In this document: piece by piece, positions 8,001 to 15,125 of the stretch | Layout: every line of letters starts with the position of its first letter | How positions within the stretch are numbered: position 1 is the stretch's first letter | NCBI GenBank assembly: GCA_041685075.1 | Contig: JAWLGN010000013.1 | Coordinates: forward strand, 1 to 37,697 | DNA: 37,697 bases | DNA from: JAMCRM01 sp041685075 | GTDB taxonomy: Bacteria; Acidobacteriota; Terriglobia; Bryobacterales; Bryobacteraceae | Reading direction: 5' to 3' | Made by a program: the position numbers and the translations under genes | The notes under the pieces: generated by a model | The model's input: only the letters and a program-made list of their open reading frames with translations | What the model was told of the DNA's origin: nothing | Databases searched by the model: none

Positions 8001-8010
8001 ACGTGCCTGA

Positions 8011-8255
8011 GGGCAGCCGTCCCGCGGCGTACAAACGCGCCGGCGGGTGCGGGGCGGCCGTGCCGCGGAGCACAGATGCATCGCGGCTGCAGGGCAACCG
8101 TGCCGCGACGCCCAAGTGCGTCGGCGCCCGGCGGGACAGCGGTGCCGCGGGGAACAGACGCGTCTGCGGCTGCAGGGCAGCCGTGACGCGGCGCCCGGGT
8201 GCGTCGGCGCCTGGGGGGCAACCGTGCCAACGCGCACGGACACGCCACAAGCTAC
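8011..8255. repeat. Six degenerate ~41-bp tandem repeats
   Basis: Units begin with GGGCRRCCGT-like sequence at 8011, 8052, 8092, 8133, 8175 and 8216 (spacing 40-42 bp). Two unit types alternate: units 2 and 4 share CAGA-GC-T..GCGGCTGCAGGGCA, while units 3 and 5 share GTGCGTCGGCGCC. The 8052-8215 stretch is therefore two copies of an ~82-bp dimer flanked by single units. Spacing is not a steady multiple of three and shifts frame, so a coding repeat is unlikely. There are no spacers of unique sequence, so it is not a CRISPR. It lies in the gap between the NagB-like and mutarotase-like genes. Confidence 0.7.
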
Positions 8256-8407
8256 GCATTCAGCCGCCGCCGGCGCGCATCCAGGCGGCGCTGACGGCGT
8301 CCGCACGCCCCGCGCCGCTTCAACCCAGGCATGTCCCAGGACGGGTTGTCATAGATTTCGTCTTCCTCGCTGTCGTCAAAGGGCCAGAAATTTTGAGGTG
8401 TTCTCAT
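8252..8407 (-). CDS. Possible small protein, acidic N-terminus and Arg-rich tail
   Basis: A 51-codon frame starts at ATG 8407. It encodes an acidic, aromatic N-terminal half (MRTPQNFWPFDDSEEDEIYD, then NPSWDMPG) and a basic tail rich in arginine. A TACAAT -10-like hexamer on this strand (8453-8458) would give a leader of about 40 nt, and AGGTCG lies upstream of the ATG. The tail ends exactly where the tandem repeat block begins. The frame continues open upstream only as the mirror of the mutarotase gene. I recognise no family. The sharply unlike halves suggest either a real small protein extended by repeat-derived DNA, or chance. Confidence 0.4.
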   Translation of the reverse strand: MRTPQNFWPFDDSEEDEIYDNPSWDMPGLKRRGACGRRQRRLDARRRRLNA

Positions 8408-8452
8408 AGCGTTCGACCTAAGTTGAGGGCGGCTTTCTGGGGGGATACCTCT

Positions 8453-8458
8453 ATTGTA
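8453..8458 (-). promoter_or_regulatory. -10-like TACAAT for the small ORF at 8407
   Basis: The minus strand reads GGTACAATAG here, in a GC-rich setting, about 45 nt before the ATG at 8407. No clear -35 is visible. Confidence 0.3.
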
Positions 8459-8542
8459 CCGTCCCCGGGGAGGCCGCGGGCGGCGCGCATGTGTTGGAAT
8501 AGTGCCACTTATCCTGCTATGTACAGCCGCATTTCGGGCGCG

Positions 8543-8548
8543 CATAAT
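8543..8548 (+). promoter_or_regulatory. -10-like CATAAT 6 nt before the mutarotase ATG
   Basis: CATAAT ends 6 nt before the ATG at 8555, so transcription would begin at or next to the start codon. No Shine-Dalgarno is seen before that ATG, consistent with a leaderless mRNA. Confidence 0.35.
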
Positions 8549-8554
8549 ACGGGT

Positions 8555-9625
8555 ATGCCGGAAATCGAGTACCGCGGCCGCCGCGCCGCCGTGATAGAGA
8601 ATGCCGATCTGCGGGTCACCGTGCTGCGCGAAGGCGGACACGTGGCCGAGATCTTCGCCAAGGCCACCGGGGTGAATCCGCTGTGGACGCCTCCCTGGCC
8701 TTCGATCGAGCCTTCGGCATTCGATCCCGCCACCCATCCCACGATGGGGAGCGGTCCGGATGCCCGCACCCTGGCCGGCATCATGGGCCACAATCTCTGC
8801 CTGGACATCTTCGGGGATCCCACGGACGAGGAGGCCGCCGCGGGCTTGCCGGCGCACGGGGAAGCGCCCGTGGTGTCCTACGAAATCGAGTGCGGCGCGG
8901 AAGAGGAGATGCTGCTGCGCGCCTGCCTGCCCGCGTCGCAACTCGCCTTTGAGCGGCGCATCCGGCTGCGCGGGCCGGTGGTGGAGTTCACCGAAACCGT
9001 GGAGAACCTCACCGCCACGGACCGGCCCATCGGCTGGACGCAGCACGTCACCCTGGGCGCGCCCTTCGTGGAGTGCGGGGCCACGCGCTTCGAAGCCTCC
9101 GCCACCCGCTCCAAGGCTTATGAAGGCACCTTCGGGCCGGCCGACTACCTGGTTCCCGGGGCGGAGTTCGACTGGCCCATGGCCCCGCGCGCCGGCGGCG
9201 GAGCCGCGGACCTCCGGGCCTATAACGACGCGCCGGTCTCCAGCGGCTTCACCACGCACCTGATGGACCCGGGGCGCGCGAACGCCTTCTTCGTCGCCTG
9301 GTCGCCGCGCTTCCGAACCGCCATCGGCTACGTCTGGCGCCGCGAGGATTTCCCCTGGCTGGGCATCTGGGAGGAAAACCGCAGCCGCACCCACACCCCC
9401 TGGAACGGCGCCACCATCACCCGCGGTATGGAATTCGGAGTCTCGCCCATGCCGGAGAACCGCCGCAGGATGATCGAGCGCGGGAGCATGTTCGGCGTTC
9501 CCTGCTTCCGCTGGATTCCGGCCCGCTCTCGGGTGGAGGTCCACTACCGCGCCGCCGCCGCCGCGGCCGCCGCCGCCCCTTCCGAACTGGTGTGGAGCGA
9601 AACCGGCGAGGTCCGGTTTGTGTGA
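8555..9625 (+). CDS. Aldose 1-epimerase (galactose mutarotase)-like protein
   Basis: The 356-residue protein has a mutarotase-like beta-sandwich pattern: a start strand MPEIEYRGRRAAVIEN, GGHVAEIF, GIMGHNLCLDIFGDP (~75-89), VEFTETVENLT, the conserved GWTQHVTLGAPF and late WLGIWEENRSRTHTPW. Family members interconvert sugar anomers or bind sugars; the substrate here is unknown. The frame is open far upstream through the repeat block, but homology-like sequence begins only at ATG 8555. No signal peptide is present, so it is probably cytoplasmic. A nine-residue alanine run near the C-terminus is odd and comes from GCC-rich DNA. The stop overlaps the TTG start of the acetyltransferase by 8 bp. Confidence 0.8.
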   Translation: MPEIEYRGRRAAVIENADLRVTVLREGGHVAEIFAKATGVNPLWTPPWPSIEPSAFDPATHPTMGSGPDARTLAGIMGHNLCLDIFGDPTDEEAAAGLPAHGEAPVVSYEIECGAEEEMLLRACLPASQLAFERRIRLRGPVVEFTETVENLTATDRPIGWTQHVTLGAPFVECGATRFEASATRSKAYEGTFGPADYLVPGAEFDWPMAPRAGGGAADLRAYNDAPVSSGFTTHLMDPGRANAFFVAWSPRFRTAIGYVWRREDFPWLGIWEENRSRTHTPWNGATITRGMEFGVSPMPENRRRMIERGSMFGVPCFRWIPARSRVEVHYRAAAAAAAAAPSELVWSETGEVRFV

Positions 9626-10055
9626 GGGCATCGTCATCCGGCAGGGCGGCGAGGAAGACCTCGCGCGCGTGGCGGAAATCCAGCGCCGCTCGCCCGAGGC
9701 CAGCCAGTGGGAGCCGCGGGACTACCTGGCCCACGATTTCCGCGTAGCCGAACGCGGCGGCCGCGTCGAGGGCTTCTCGGTCGCCCGGCGCCTCCTGCCG
9801 GATGAGAGCGAGTTGCTCAACCTGGCGGTGGATCCCGATTGCCGACGGCGCGGGGTCGGCACGGCGCTCGCACGCGATCTGTACGCTCGCCACCCGGGCT
9901 GCGTGTACCTGGAGGTACGGGAGTCCAACGAAGCCGCCCGGAAGTTCTACAAAACCCTTGGTTTTAAGGAACTTGCAGTTCGCCCCCATTATTACCAGAA
10001 CCCCGCGGAGGGCGCTGTTGTTATGCGTTTACGTTCATGCTACTGTCACAAGTAG
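9618..10055 (+). CDS. GNAT acetyltransferase, RimI-like
   Basis: This 145-residue protein has the acetyl-CoA loop RRRGVGTAL (76-84), the beta-strand LNLAVDPDC before it, and the C-terminal NEAARKFYKTLGF with the probable acid Tyr 111. The ending YYQNPAEGAVVM resembles ribosomal-protein alanine acetyltransferases, so N-terminal acetylation is a fair guess. No ATG precedes the conserved part; the TTG at 9618 with GAGG about 8 nt upstream is chosen, which overlaps the mutarotase stop by 8 bp and suggests coupling. The tail SCYCHK is unusual. A short hairpin follows the stop directly. Confidence 0.85.
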   Translation: MCEGIVIRQGGEEDLARVAEIQRRSPEASQWEPRDYLAHDFRVAERGGRVEGFSVARRLLPDESELLNLAVDPDCRRRGVGTALARDLYARHPGCVYLEVRESNEAARKFYKTLGFKELAVRPHYYQNPAEGAVVMRLRSCYCHK

Positions 10056-10056
10056 G

Positions 10057-10074
10057 GACGGCTTTTTTGCCGTC
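10057..10074 (+). other. Hairpin with a T6 loop after the GNAT stop
   Basis: GACGGC and GCCGTC flank exactly six T, one base after the stop codon. The T tract is in the loop and not after the stem, so it is not a standard intrinsic terminator. It could protect the mRNA end or mark attenuation before the DUF465 gene. Confidence 0.35.
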
Positions 10075-10156
10075 ACTTCATAAAGGCAAGGGAAGGTGAA
10101 GCAGCCTACGGGCGGAGAAGGCGGCCCGGAGGCTTTCACTTGGGAGGTAACGCCTG

Positions 10157-10393
10157 ATGGAAAGGAACGCCCAAGAGCAGCTCAGAGCGCATCTGATGGA
10201 AACCCACCCGGAGTTTCGCAGTCTGGCTACTCAGCATTCCGAGTATGCCAAGAAACTGGACGAGATGGAAACTCGGTCGTACCTCACGGAAGAAGAGCAG
10301 GTCGAAGAGGTTAGACTGAAAAAGCTAAAGCTTCGGTTGAAGGATCAGATGGAAGCGATCTTGAGCCAGTACCGCTCACAACAGGTCGCTTAA
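10157..10393 (+). CDS. DUF465 (YdcH-like) small helical protein
   Basis: The 78-residue protein is charged and wholly helical, with the family pattern HPEFRSLATQHSEYAKKLDE near the start and VRLKKLKLRLKDQMEAIL near the end, a two-helix hairpin. GGAGGT lies 8 nt before the ATG at 10157. DUF465 proteins are widespread in proteobacteria and acidobacteria; no biochemical role is established. A 100-bp gap with a small hairpin separates it from the GNAT gene, and a strong terminator follows it at 10425. Confidence 0.88.
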   Translation: MERNAQEQLRAHLMETHPEFRSLATQHSEYAKKLDEMETRSYLTEEEQVEEVRLKKLKLRLKDQMEAILSQYRSQQVA

Positions 10394-10424
10394 CCATCGG
10401 GTGCGCGAAGTCGCAATCCACCTT

Positions 10425-10463
10425 GGCCCGGTCCGGGGGCGCCGGATCGGGCCTTCTTATTTT
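10425..10463 (+). terminator. Strong intrinsic terminator after the DUF465 gene
   Basis: A 12-bp stem (GGCCCGGTCCGG with CCGGATCGGGCC, one G-T pair) closes a 5-nt loop and is followed by TTCTTATTTT. It ends the plus-strand transcript just before the convergent DUF420 gene, whose stop abuts it. Confidence 0.85.
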
Positions 10464-10879
10464 CAGAGGCGGTAGAGCATCAGGTAAACCACTACGCCGG
10501 TGACGCTCACGTAAAGCCAGATCGGAAAGGTCCAGCGGGCGATGCGGCGGTGCGGGTCGAAGCGCCCCCGCAGGGCCCGGCTGAGCGTCACCACGGCCAA
10601 TGGCGGCACCGCCGCGGCCAGCACCGTGTGGGTCAGGAGCACGGCGAAGTAGACGGTGCGGATGGTCCCGGTGCCCTGAAACCGCACCGAACCCGCCTGG
10701 GCGTGGTAGACCAGGTAACTCACCAGGAACAGCAGCGAGAAGGTGAACGCCCCCAGCATGGCCCGCCGGTGCGCGCGCTTTCGCCCCTGCCGGATCATGA
10801 CCCATCCCCACACGAGCAGCGTGGCGGCGCTGGCGTTCAGACAGGCGTTGACGGTGGGAAGATCCGTGACCGAGATCAT
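10463..10879 (-). CDS. DUF420 membrane protein, oxidase-assembly operon
   Basis: The 138-residue protein has four predicted membrane helices, roughly at residues 12-30, 42-62, 77-98 and 115-135. Conserved histidines typical of the DUF420 (YozB/CtaM-type) family are visible: HRRAMLGAF, LVYHAQAGS and LLTHTVLAA. Members occur next to haem A and Cu-A assembly genes, and CtaM in Firmicutes is needed for haem-copper oxidase maturation; that role is inferred here. The ATG overlaps the SCO stop by ATGA (10876-10879). It is the last gene of the operon, ending against a terminator that serves the opposite strand. Confidence 0.85.
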   Translation of the reverse strand: MISVTDLPTVNACLNASAATLLVWGWVMIRQGRKRAHRRAMLGAFTFSLLFLVSYLVYHAQAGSVRFQGTGTIRTVYFAVLLTHTVLAAAVPPLAVVTLSRALRGRFDPHRRIARWTFPIWLYVSVTGVVVYLMLYRL

Positions 10880-11439
10880 GCCGGCTCCCGGCGCAGCCGC
10901 CGGATGTCGGCCACCAGGCGGTCGATGACCCCGGCTTCTTCGCTCGAGTAGTAGCCCCGGATGCGGCTCTTGCGGTCGAGCAGCACGAAGCGCGTACTGT
11001 GGGAGAGGCTCTCGTCAATCATGTGCAGCTTGAAGTGATCGCGCCCCAGGCTATCCAGCTCCCACTTGTCTCCGGTGAGAAAGAACCAGCGCTTCGGGTC
11101 CGCCTGGTAGCGCTGGGCGTATTTGGCGAGCACCTCGGGGGTGTCCCTGTCGGGGTCGATGGTGAAGGAGACCAGCCGCACGTCGGGATACTCCGCAACG
11201 GCTTTTTGCAGGCGGCTCATGCGGCTCGACATGAGCGGGCACGGCCCGTGGCAGTTGGTGAAGATGAAGTCGGCCACCCAGAGATTGCCGTCCAGAGAGG
11301 CGCGGTTGAACTCGCGGCCGTCCTGGGCGGTGAATTGGAAATCGGGCACCTCGCCCAGCACCGGCAAGGGCGCCTCGCTCCGGCAGGCGGCCAGGAACAT
11401 CAGCGGCAGAGCCGCAAAAAAGAACGGCGTCTTACGCAT
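10876..11439 (-). CDS. SCO1/SenC copper chaperone lipoprotein
   Basis: The protein has 187 residues. A lipoprotein signal ends in LAAC (Cys19), placing it on the periplasmic face of a membrane. The thioredoxin-like domain carries the copper-binding CHGPC (C63, C67) and the third ligand in SHSTRFVL (H147). SCO proteins load or reduce the Cu-A site of cytochrome c oxidase. It lies between the ABC permease (8-bp overlap) and DUF420 (4-bp overlap), and downstream of ctaA and ctaB, which fits oxidase assembly. Confidence 0.94.
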   Translation of the reverse strand: MRKTPFFFAALPLMFLAACRSEAPLPVLGEVPDFQFTAQDGREFNRASLDGNLWVADFIFTNCHGPCPLMSSRMSRLQKAVAEYPDVRLVSFTIDPDRDTPEVLAKYAQRYQADPKRWFFLTGDKWELDSLGRDHFKLHMIDESLSHSTRFVLLDRKSRIRGYYSSEEAGVIDRLVADIRRLRREPA

Positions 11440-12232
11440 TGCTTCGGCTCACAGGACGGGCGGCCAGGACTCCCGCGGCGGCCGCCAGCGCTAGGCCGAA
11501 GACGGCCGTCACCAGCAGGCTCGCCGCGGTGCCCGGCGACGGCTCGCCGAGCCCCAGCAGCCCGTTCAATAAAGCGATCGAGTACGTCAGGGGGTTGGCC
11601 CACATGATGGCGCGAATCCAGCCGTGCGCCGTGGCCATGGGGAACAGCGCTCCCGAAACCATCCACATGGGGACCAGTAGCAAGTTCATGATGGCATGGA
11701 AGCCCGAAGTGGAGTCCATCTGCCAGGCGATGAGGAAACCGAAGGCGGTGAGCGCGAAGGCCACCAGCAGCAGGGCCCCGCTCACCGGAAGCAGGCGCCA
11801 GGCGGCGATCTCGACTCCCGCCAGCGGCGCAAACGCCAGCACCACCAGTCCCTGCAACCAGGCCAGGGTGGCGGCCCCCAGGATCTTGCCCAGCACCATG
11901 CTGCTGCGCGGCGCCGGAGATACCAGCATGGAAAGCAGAAAACCTTCCCGGCGGTCTTCAATGATCGAAATGGTGGAAAAAACCGCCGAAAACATCACTG
12001 TTAAGACCACCGCGCCGGCATAAAACCGCCCCAGGTCGCCCGAGCCGTAGCCCATCAGCAGCCAGAAGACCAGCGGGGAAGCCACTACCCCGAGCACGCG
12101 GCTTTTCTGCCGCCAGAAACGCACCAGTTCGCGCCGCCAGAGCGTGTAGGCCGGCAGCCAGAACGAGGGTTTCACAGGCGCCGGGGCGGCCAGCGCCGGC
12201 TGGGCTGAGGTGATGCTGCTCAATCGATCCAT
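11432..12232 (-). CDS. ABC-2 type transporter permease
   Basis: The 266-residue protein has six predicted membrane helices and the ABC-2 layout: an N-terminal cytoplasmic segment with a WRRELVRFWRQK-like amphipathic stretch, then helices starting VLGVVASPLVFWLLMGYG. The EDRREGFLLSMLVSPAPRSS segment is the usual cytoplasmic coupling region of drug, polysaccharide and NosY-type exporters. It partners the ATPase encoded 13 bp overlapping upstream. Its place inside a CtaA/CtaB/SCO/DUF420 operon suggests a job in oxidase maturation, but the substrate is unknown. An N-terminal proline/alanine-rich stretch is of doubtful function. Confidence 0.9.
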   Translation of the reverse strand: MDRLSSITSAQPALAAPAPVKPSFWLPAYTLWRRELVRFWRQKSRVLGVVASPLVFWLLMGYGSGDLGRFYAGAVVLTVMFSAVFSTISIIEDRREGFLLSMLVSPAPRSSMVLGKILGAATLAWLQGLVVLAFAPLAGVEIAAWRLLPVSGALLLVAFALTAFGFLIAWQMDSTSGFHAIMNLLLVPMWMVSGALFPMATAHGWIRAIMWANPLTYSIALLNGLLGLGEPSPGTAASLLVTAVFGLALAAAAGVLAARPVSRSNA

Positions 12233-13131
12233 GCTCCTGTCTCCCGGACGAAGACGTCTTCCAGGGTGGGCTTGTGCAGCGCCACGGAGTGGATGAAGCC
12301 CGGGAATGCTTCCACCGCCTCGGTGATGAAGCGGTGTCCATTACTGATTTCGATGCGCAGGGTGCCGTTCAGGATGGAGGGGTGCACGCCGAAGCGGGCC
12401 TCCATCTGGGGGGCGAGCGCGGCGGGGTCGGCGGTTTCGAGCACCACCACGTCGCCGCCGATGCGCGCCCGCAACTCGGCGGGGCTGCCTTCGGCCACGA
12501 CGCGTCCGCTGTGCAGCAGCACCAGGCGGTCGCAGCGGTCGGCTTCGTCCAGAATGTGGGTAGTCAGCAGAATGGTAACGCCTTCGCTCGAGCGCAGCTC
12601 ACAAATGTATTGCCACAGTTCCCGGCGCGCCCCGGGGTCCAGGCCGGTGGAAGCCTCGTCCATGAGCAGCACGCGCGGGCCGTGCAGCAGCGCCTTGGCG
12701 ATCTCGACGCGGCGGCGCAATCCGCCGGAGAGCGTGCCCACCAGTTCACCGCTGCGGTCCGCCAGCCCCAACCGCGCCATCACGGTTTCCATGCGGCCGG
12801 CGAGCGCCTTCCCGTACAACCCGTGCAGGTGCCCCTGGCTGCGCAGGTTTTCGGTCACCGTGAGGGAGCGGTCCAGGCTCTGGGACTGGAAGACCACGCC
12901 GGCATGGCGGCGCACGTCGCCGGGCTGCCGCGCCACGTCGAAGCCCGCCACCGAGGCCGATCCCTCGCTGGGCGGCATCATGGTGGTGAGCACGCGGAAG
13001 AGAGTGGATTTGCCGCCGCCGTTGGGTCCCAGGAGCCCGAAGATTTCGCCTCGACGCACTGCGAAGCTCACATCGGTAAGGGCCTGCCGGGAGCCGTACC
13101 GGTGGCTGATGTGGTTTACGGAAATCACCAT
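12220..13131 (-). CDS. ABC transporter ATP-binding protein
   Basis: The 303-residue protein has a complete nucleotide-binding domain: Walker A GPNGGGKST (35-43), Q-loop FQSQSLD, signature LSGGLRRR (134-141), Walker B VLLMDEASTGLD and switch His in LLTTHILDEAD. The C-terminal ~70 residues form the extra domain of DrrA/NatA-type subunits. The glycine in place of the usual Ala in Walker A (GPNGGGKST for GPNGAGKST) is a mild variant. The ATG at 13131 overlaps the ctaB stop by 7 bp. It forms an exporter with the next gene. Confidence 0.95.
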   Translation of the reverse strand: MVISVNHISHRYGSRQALTDVSFAVRRGEIFGLLGPNGGGKSTLFRVLTTMMPPSEGSASVAGFDVARQPGDVRRHAGVVFQSQSLDRSLTVTENLRSQGHLHGLYGKALAGRMETVMARLGLADRSGELVGTLSGGLRRRVEIAKALLHGPRVLLMDEASTGLDPGARRELWQYICELRSSEGVTILLTTHILDEADRCDRLVLLHSGRVVAEGSPAELRARIGGDVVVLETADPAALAPQMEARFGVHPSILNGTLRIEISNGHRFITEAVEAFPGFIHSVALHKPTLEDVFVRETGAWID

Positions 13132-13991
13132 CCAGGGCGGTCCAGCAGCATGAGGCCGTAAAGCAGGGGAAGATAAAGGACCGATACCATTAAGACGCCG
13201 CGGGCCCGCACGGCGGTGCGTTCTTTTGCCACCCGCAGCCCGGAATGCAAAAACCAGAGGCCGGCGGCCAGGGCGCCTAAAAGATAAATCGTCCCGGACA
13301 TCCCCAGTACGCCGGGCAGCAGGCTGACGGGGATGAGGACCAGGCCGTAGAGCACGATCTGCCGCGCCGTGGAGCGGCCGTCCGGCTCTACTACCGGCAG
13401 CATCACGATGCCGGCGCGCGCGTAGTCCTCCCGATACATCCAGGCAATGGCATAGAAGTGCGGGAACTGCCAGAGGAACAGGATGGCGGCCAGGACCCAT
13501 GCTTCGGCGGTGAGGGTGCCGTGAGCGGCGGCGTAGCCGATCAAGGGCGGCATGGCGCCGGGAATCGCCCCCACGGTGGTCGAGAGCCAGGTGCGCTGCT
13601 TGAGCGGCGTGTAGAGGCAGAGATAGCTCACCAGCGTGAAGGCGCCGATGGCCGCGGAGAGCGGGTTGGCTCCCGTCCAGAGCGCCCCGAACCCGCAGAC
13701 GGAAAGGGCCAGGCCGAACAGCAGCGCTGCGCGCGCCGTCAGCCGGCCCGAAGGCAGCGGGCGATGGGCGGTGCGGCGCATCGAGCGGTCGGCATCGCGC
13801 TCGTACCACTGGTTGAGCGCGGCGGTCCCGGAGGCCAGCAGGCCGGTGCCGAGCACGGTGTAGAACAGCCGGGCCCAGTCGAGCGAGCCGGCGGCCGACC
13901 TTCCGAACCAGTAGCCCACCGCGGTGGACATCAAAATCAGCCACGTGATGCGCGGCTTGGTGAGTTCAATGTAGCTGCGAACAGCCTGCAC
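13125..13991 (-). CDS. ctaB: Protohaem IX farnesyltransferase (haem O synthase)
   Basis: CtaB adds a farnesyl group to haem B, giving haem O. The 288-residue integral membrane protein has the UbiA-type first motif NQWYERDADRSMRRTAHRP (60-78) and a second Asp-rich loop around YREDYARAGIVMLP. About nine helices are predicted. The GTG at 13991 is preferred over an upstream ATG at 14036, because it follows the ctaA stop by one base, has GGAGGAGG nearby and gives a start (MQAVRSYIELTKPRI) matching the family. It precedes the ABC genes with overlap. Confidence 0.95.
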   Translation of the reverse strand: MQAVRSYIELTKPRITWLILMSTAVGYWFGRSAAGSLDWARLFYTVLGTGLLASGTAALNQWYERDADRSMRRTAHRPLPSGRLTARAALLFGLALSVCGFGALWTGANPLSAAIGAFTLVSYLCLYTPLKQRTWLSTTVGAIPGAMPPLIGYAAAHGTLTAEAWVLAAILFLWQFPHFYAIAWMYREDYARAGIVMLPVVEPDGRSTARQIVLYGLVLIPVSLLPGVLGMSGTIYLLGALAAGLWFLHSGLRVAKERTAVRARGVLMVSVLYLPLLYGLMLLDRPGW

Positions 13992-13992
13992 T

Positions 13993-14865
13993 TCAGGCCG
14001 CCTCCTCCATAACGGCCGAAACCCTGCGGCGGGCATAGATGGCCAGCGCCACGGCGGCGGCCAGGGTCCCGGCGCCCGCGGCTACGTGCGAGACCGAAAA
14101 CGCCAGCACCAGCCGCGGGGGCGCCTGGGGCGCCTCTGCCAGCACCGCGCCGCCAAGATAGGTTCCCATTCCCAATACCGCCTGGCTGGCTCCCAGGGAG
14201 AGCAGGGCCAGGGCGGAGCGCCGCAGCCCGGCATGCCCCACGTGCCGCGAGAGCACCAGCCACACCGCCCACAACCCGAGGACCGCCGCGGCTGCTCCGG
14301 CCGCAATGTGGGGCGCCAGCCCGAGCGCGTTGTGACGCATCGCCGCCCCCATTCCGATCTGCGCCAGGACGGCCGCCGCGGCCACCAGCGAGAGCGCCCG
14401 CAGCGGGATGCGTCCCTCGGAAGCCACCGTTCGCGGATGCTCGATCCAACCCTTCGATGTGAACACCGCGATGGCCACCGTGAGGGCGAAGAACAGGCTG
14501 GCCAGCACGGCATGCGCCACGCTCACCGCCTGGGGCAGCAGCCAGCGCACCCCCAGGCCTCCGAGAAGGGCCTGACCCACAACCGCCGCCACCGCCGCCA
14601 GGCCCAGTCGCCGCAGCCAGGCGCGGCGTTCGAGCGCCCCGAGCGCAGCGGCCAGCCCGAGGGTGAGCAACCCCACCACCGCCGCCGCCACGCGGTGCGC
14701 AACTTCGTAGCGGGCGCCGGGCGAAACGCTCTCCATCTCGAACTGTGGCCACGAAGCTACCGCCAGCCCGGTGTGATTGCTCGTCACCAGCCCCCCGGCC
14801 ACCAGCAAGAGGAGGGTTGAGCAGGCCACCACAACGGCGTAGCGGTGCAAAAAGGCGCGATACAT
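13993..14865 (-). CDS. ctaA: Haem A synthase (COX15/CtaA family)
   Basis: CtaA oxidises haem O to haem A. The protein from ATG 14865 has 290 residues and eight likely helices in two homologous halves, with the histidines expected of haem ligands: YEVAHRVAAAV, VSVAHAVLASL, AMRHNALGLAPHIAAG and FSVSHVAAGAG. The first helix (AVVVACSTLLLLVAGGLVTS) begins about 10 residues after this ATG, which is preceded by GAGAGGT. Two in-frame upstream starts (ATG 14901, GTG 14949) lack good ribosome sites. It is the first gene of the oxidase-assembly operon and diverges from the aminotransferase. Confidence 0.9.
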   Translation of the reverse strand: MYRAFLHRYAVVVACSTLLLLVAGGLVTSNHTGLAVASWPQFEMESVSPGARYEVAHRVAAAVVGLLTLGLAAALGALERRAWLRRLGLAAVAAVVGQALLGGLGVRWLLPQAVSVAHAVLASLFFALTVAIAVFTSKGWIEHPRTVASEGRIPLRALSLVAAAAVLAQIGMGAAMRHNALGLAPHIAAGAAAAVLGLWAVWLVLSRHVGHAGLRRSALALLSLGASQAVLGMGTYLGGAVLAEAPQAPPRLVLAFSVSHVAAGAGTLAAAVALAIYARRRVSAVMEEAA

Positions 14866-15000
14866 ACCTCTCAGATGCTGGCGGGGGGCGTGGCGGTTCA
14901 TAGTGTGTTGCACAACGCCATCGAGCCGCCGCCGCGTCTCTTTCAGCACGCCGGCCGTGCCGGCATGGCCGTTCCTGCGCTTGCGCCCTGTGCGCGCCAG

Positions 15001-15006
15001 TATAAA
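15001..15006 (+). promoter_or_regulatory. -10-like TATAAA upstream of the aminotransferase
   Basis: TATAAA stands out in GC-rich DNA. Transcription from here would start near 15013 and give a leader of about 113 nt before the ATG at 15126, containing a possible 17-codon leader ORF. TTGCGC at 14981 is too close (14 nt) to be a normal -35. Confidence 0.35.
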
Positions 15007-15014
15007 CTGGAGGT

Positions 15015-15068
15015 ATGAACAGCCGCCGGCCAGCGACGTCCCGACCCGGCCTCTTCGGCTGCGATTAA
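15015..15068 (+). CDS. Possible 17-codon leader peptide
   Basis: ATG 15015 follows GGAGGT and opens MNSRRPATSRPGLFGCD, then TAA. It lies just after the -10-like TATAAA and before a pyrimidine-rich tract. No run of one codon suggests a clear attenuator. It may be chance. Confidence 0.2.
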   Translation: MNSRRPATSRPGLFGCD

Positions 15069-15125
15069 CCTTCCCTTCCCTCAGCGGTTTTAGCTCCGTA
15101 GCGACAACTCACAGGAGGTCTTTCC

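Noticed and set aside
8011..8255. CRISPR array
   Set aside because: Units are directly adjacent with no unique spacers, are too divergent, and no cas gene is present.
8252..9637. 461-codon minus-strand open frame opposite the mutarotase-like gene
   Set aside because: It is low-complexity Gly/Arg/Ala sequence mirroring the third-position GC bias of the plus-strand gene. Only its last 51 codons, beyond that gene, were kept as a possible small protein.
14941..14966. GC-rich inverted repeat near the possible upstream ctaA start as a terminator or operator
   Set aside because: GCCGGC segments are common by chance at this GC content; no T tract or -10 element goes with it.
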